This document shows positions 55,087 to 56,508 of a stretch of 56,508 bases of DNA, in pieces. The stretch comes from Aporhodopirellula sallentina SM41 (GTDB taxonomy: Bacteria; Planctomycetota; Planctomycetia; Pirellulales; Pirellulaceae). The stretch lies in contig NZ_ANOH01000206.1 of the NCBI RefSeq assembly GCF_000346505.1, positions 1 through 56,508 on the forward strand, given 5' to 3'. The position numbers and the translations under genes are program-made. The notes under the pieces were generated by a model. The model was not told where the DNA came from, did not search any database, and saw only the letters and a program-made list of their open reading frames with translations. Positions within the stretch are counted from its first letter, which is position 1. Each line of letters opens with the position of its first letter.

Positions 55087-56469
55087 TTACGACTGGCCTG
55101 CTGTCATCCTAGTGGTTTGACGCGGTTTGGGGGATAGGAGTTCACCGGCGGCGGCCACCCCGAGGAGGTCACCCCGGTCAAAACAAAACTTTTCGAGCTG
55201 TGCGACAATCTTGTCGTCGCCTTTTTGCGATGCCCGACCCGCCATTTCGATCATTTCCGGCATCACACGCCCTAAAGGCACTTCATCCGGAAACAATTCC
55301 ATCGCCGCTCGCAAGGCTTCACCGGGACGCCCGAGGCGATCGAGCAGTTCGATGTAGGTTTCGATCGCCCCGCTTCCGTGAACGATTGAATCGACTGTAC
55401 GGGCTCGCTGCCCAAATAATCGTACCGCAGTGTCTACATTTTTCCCCAGAAGTGCGGAGAAGAACGCCGCATGAGCGGGGTAGAAATCCACAAAAGGCTC
55501 CTCCCCGGGGTACTGAAAATCGGGTGGCAGTTGTCGGCCATATTGGCACAATTGCAAAGCCTTCTCGAGCAAACCGGGATCGTCCAAAACCTGCGCAAAC
55601 CGCACCACAGACGCCAAATGCGTGGTGTCGAGGTGGTAGCCGCCCCCGCCGAGAATCCACTTGTGCTTGGTCACGAGTTCGCCGAGCACGGCGTTGTCGC
55701 GGTCGCGCTGAATAGCGTCAGGATCGATCCCGTTGTCGGACGCACGCTGTGCAAAGTCTTCGCGGACGCGCTCATCGAGTTCGTCAAAGAGATGAATGAG
55801 CAGACATTTTGCCGCGATTTTTTTGTCTTCACGGCTTCGACTGGAGATCGTTGAATCGTACAGCGTGATCGAGTTACAGGTGCCTTGCTGCTGCAGCACG
55901 GCGTTGAACCCACGCTCGAGATCGACGCCCTCGTGAAGCAACACGTGGATCATTTCGTCGTAGTTGTCTTCGGTGATCTCGACGGTCGAGAACAGTCGTT
56001 TGGCTAACGCCGGGTCGCCGATCGGACGCAGGTACATCCACCCTTCGCCGATCTTGCCGTCTTCGATCAACATCGCCCCGGCCTGTCGACACGCATCGAG
56101 CAAACCTTCCTCGAGGCCGCGCTGAATCTCCGCCTCGCGGGGCGTTTGCATGCCCAGTTTCTCATCGGGCGGTGCGATCATCGGCAGCCCGAACCGCATC
56201 CGACTTTTCATCTTCATCGCTTCGAACAATTCCACCGGTCGGCGTTCTCGACGATAGAACGCAATCACTTCGTCGATTCGCTTGGCGGGATCTTTGCTGA
56301 GTTTTTGCAGCAGTTGCGGATCGAGGGCGGGTGCGGAAGTCGGGGCGTCGTTCACGGCGGGGCTCGGAAGGAGAACGGAGGCGGGATGGCGTCGCGTGAC
56401 GGTTTCGTCGAAATCACTAGTATTCCACTGCAACGTGGCTTTCGGGTGGAATCGTAGTGGATGACGCAA
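55087..56469 (-). CDS. Conserved hypothetical protein (helical repeat-like)
   Basis: Up to 460 residues. The longest reading begins at a TTG at 56469; a GTG at 56355 (MNDAPTSAPALDPQ) gives a more ordinary start and 422 residues. I do not recognise the family. Seen: LSKDPAKRIDEVIAFYRRER and repeated helical stretches with LEKALQLCQYGRQL, AAFFSALLGKNVDTAVRLFG and YIELLDRLGRPGEALRAAME, which suggest an alpha-alpha repeat (TPR-like) scaffold. A long central part (CNSITLYDSTISSRSREDKK, WILGGGGYHLDTTHLASVVR) has conserved-looking His/Asp residues. No signal peptide or membrane segment. It precedes clpC on the same strand with 157 bases between. Confidence 0.7.
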   Translation of the reverse strand: MRHPLRFHPKATLQWNTSDFDETVTRRHPASVLLPSPAVNDAPTSAPALDPQLLQKLSKDPAKRIDEVIAFYRRERRPVELFEAMKMKSRMRFGLPMIAPPDEKLGMQTPREAEIQRGLEEGLLDACRQAGAMLIEDGKIGEGWMYLRPIGDPALAKRLFSTVEITEDNYDEMIHVLLHEGVDLERGFNAVLQQQGTCNSITLYDSTISSRSREDKKIAAKCLLIHLFDELDERVREDFAQRASDNGIDPDAIQRDRDNAVLGELVTKHKWILGGGGYHLDTTHLASVVRFAQVLDDPGLLEKALQLCQYGRQLPPDFQYPGEEPFVDFYPAHAAFFSALLGKNVDTAVRLFGQRARTVDSIVHGSGAIETYIELLDRLGRPGEALRAAMELFPDEVPLGRVMPEMIEMAGRASQKGDDKIVAQLEKFCFDRGDLLGVAAAGELLSPKPRQTTRMTAGQS

Positions 56470-56508
56470 GGAATCCCCTTGCGTGACTAACGCATCAAGG
56501 ACTCGTCG

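Overview
The window looks like a chromosomal segment of a marine planctomycete, most likely Pirellulaceae (Rhodopirellula and relatives). This is inferred from gene content: a DUF1559 pseudopilin-like protein, an ECF sigma factor next to a Ser/Thr kinase, several large Hanks-type kinases, sulfatases with secreted glycosidases, a TPR protein carrying RNA polymerase alpha C-terminal domains, and moderately high G+C with wide, repeat-filled intergenic gaps. No phage, transposase, CRISPR array or rRNA was seen. Two tRNA genes lie near 7.1-7.4 kb.

Layout. 0-7 kb: the 3' end of a glycogen debranching enzyme, a kinase with a large unknown N-terminal half, an SDR plus a small membrane protein, then the TPR/alpha-CTD protein overlapping tgt. 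7-9.4 kb: tRNA-Thr(CGT), tRNA-Arg(ACG) and an MscS-type channel. 9.8-18.2 kb: a carbohydrate region with a GH88-like hydrolase, an SDR, two divergent sulfatases and a five-bladed propeller glycosidase, suited to sulfated algal polysaccharides; a GH29 fucosidase at 50.6 kb fits the same diet. 18-23 kb: a DUF1559 protein with a small lipoprotein, then an ECF sigma factor and a kinase lacking the usual VAIK lysine. 23.5-29.4 kb: nadC, a polyprenyl sugar-phosphate transferase, a FlgN-like coiled coil, a lipoprotein and small proteins of unknown role.

29.7-34.5 kb holds the most unusual pair: a 1092-residue Ser/Thr kinase fused to a tubulin/FtsZ-like GTPase-type domain, with a MoxR-like or related AAA+ ATPase just upstream on the same strand. 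Next come rsmE, an ExeA-like ATPase-type protein with a broken P-loop, a nucleoside deaminase and an aldehyde dehydrogenase. 39.7-44.2 kb is a tightly coupled operon (N-formylglutamate amidohydrolase, QEGLA metallopeptidase, glutathione-synthase-like ATP-grasp, rhomboid) that looks like a small peptide or amide modification system. 44.4-50.2 kb has a YaiI protein, glutamine-dependent nadE, a CsrA with a long extra tail behind a sigma-54-like promoter, a YkgJ cysteine-cluster protein, an HU-like protein and a small lipoprotein. The window ends with ClpC and a conserved hypothetical.

Most of the wider gaps carry dispersed palindromic elements. The main family is about 67-105 bp, has GTAGC...GCTAC ends and two inner hairpins built around TCGCCAAGA and TCTTGGCGA, and recurs at least seven times. 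Functional calls rest on reading motifs by eye; no database search was possible.
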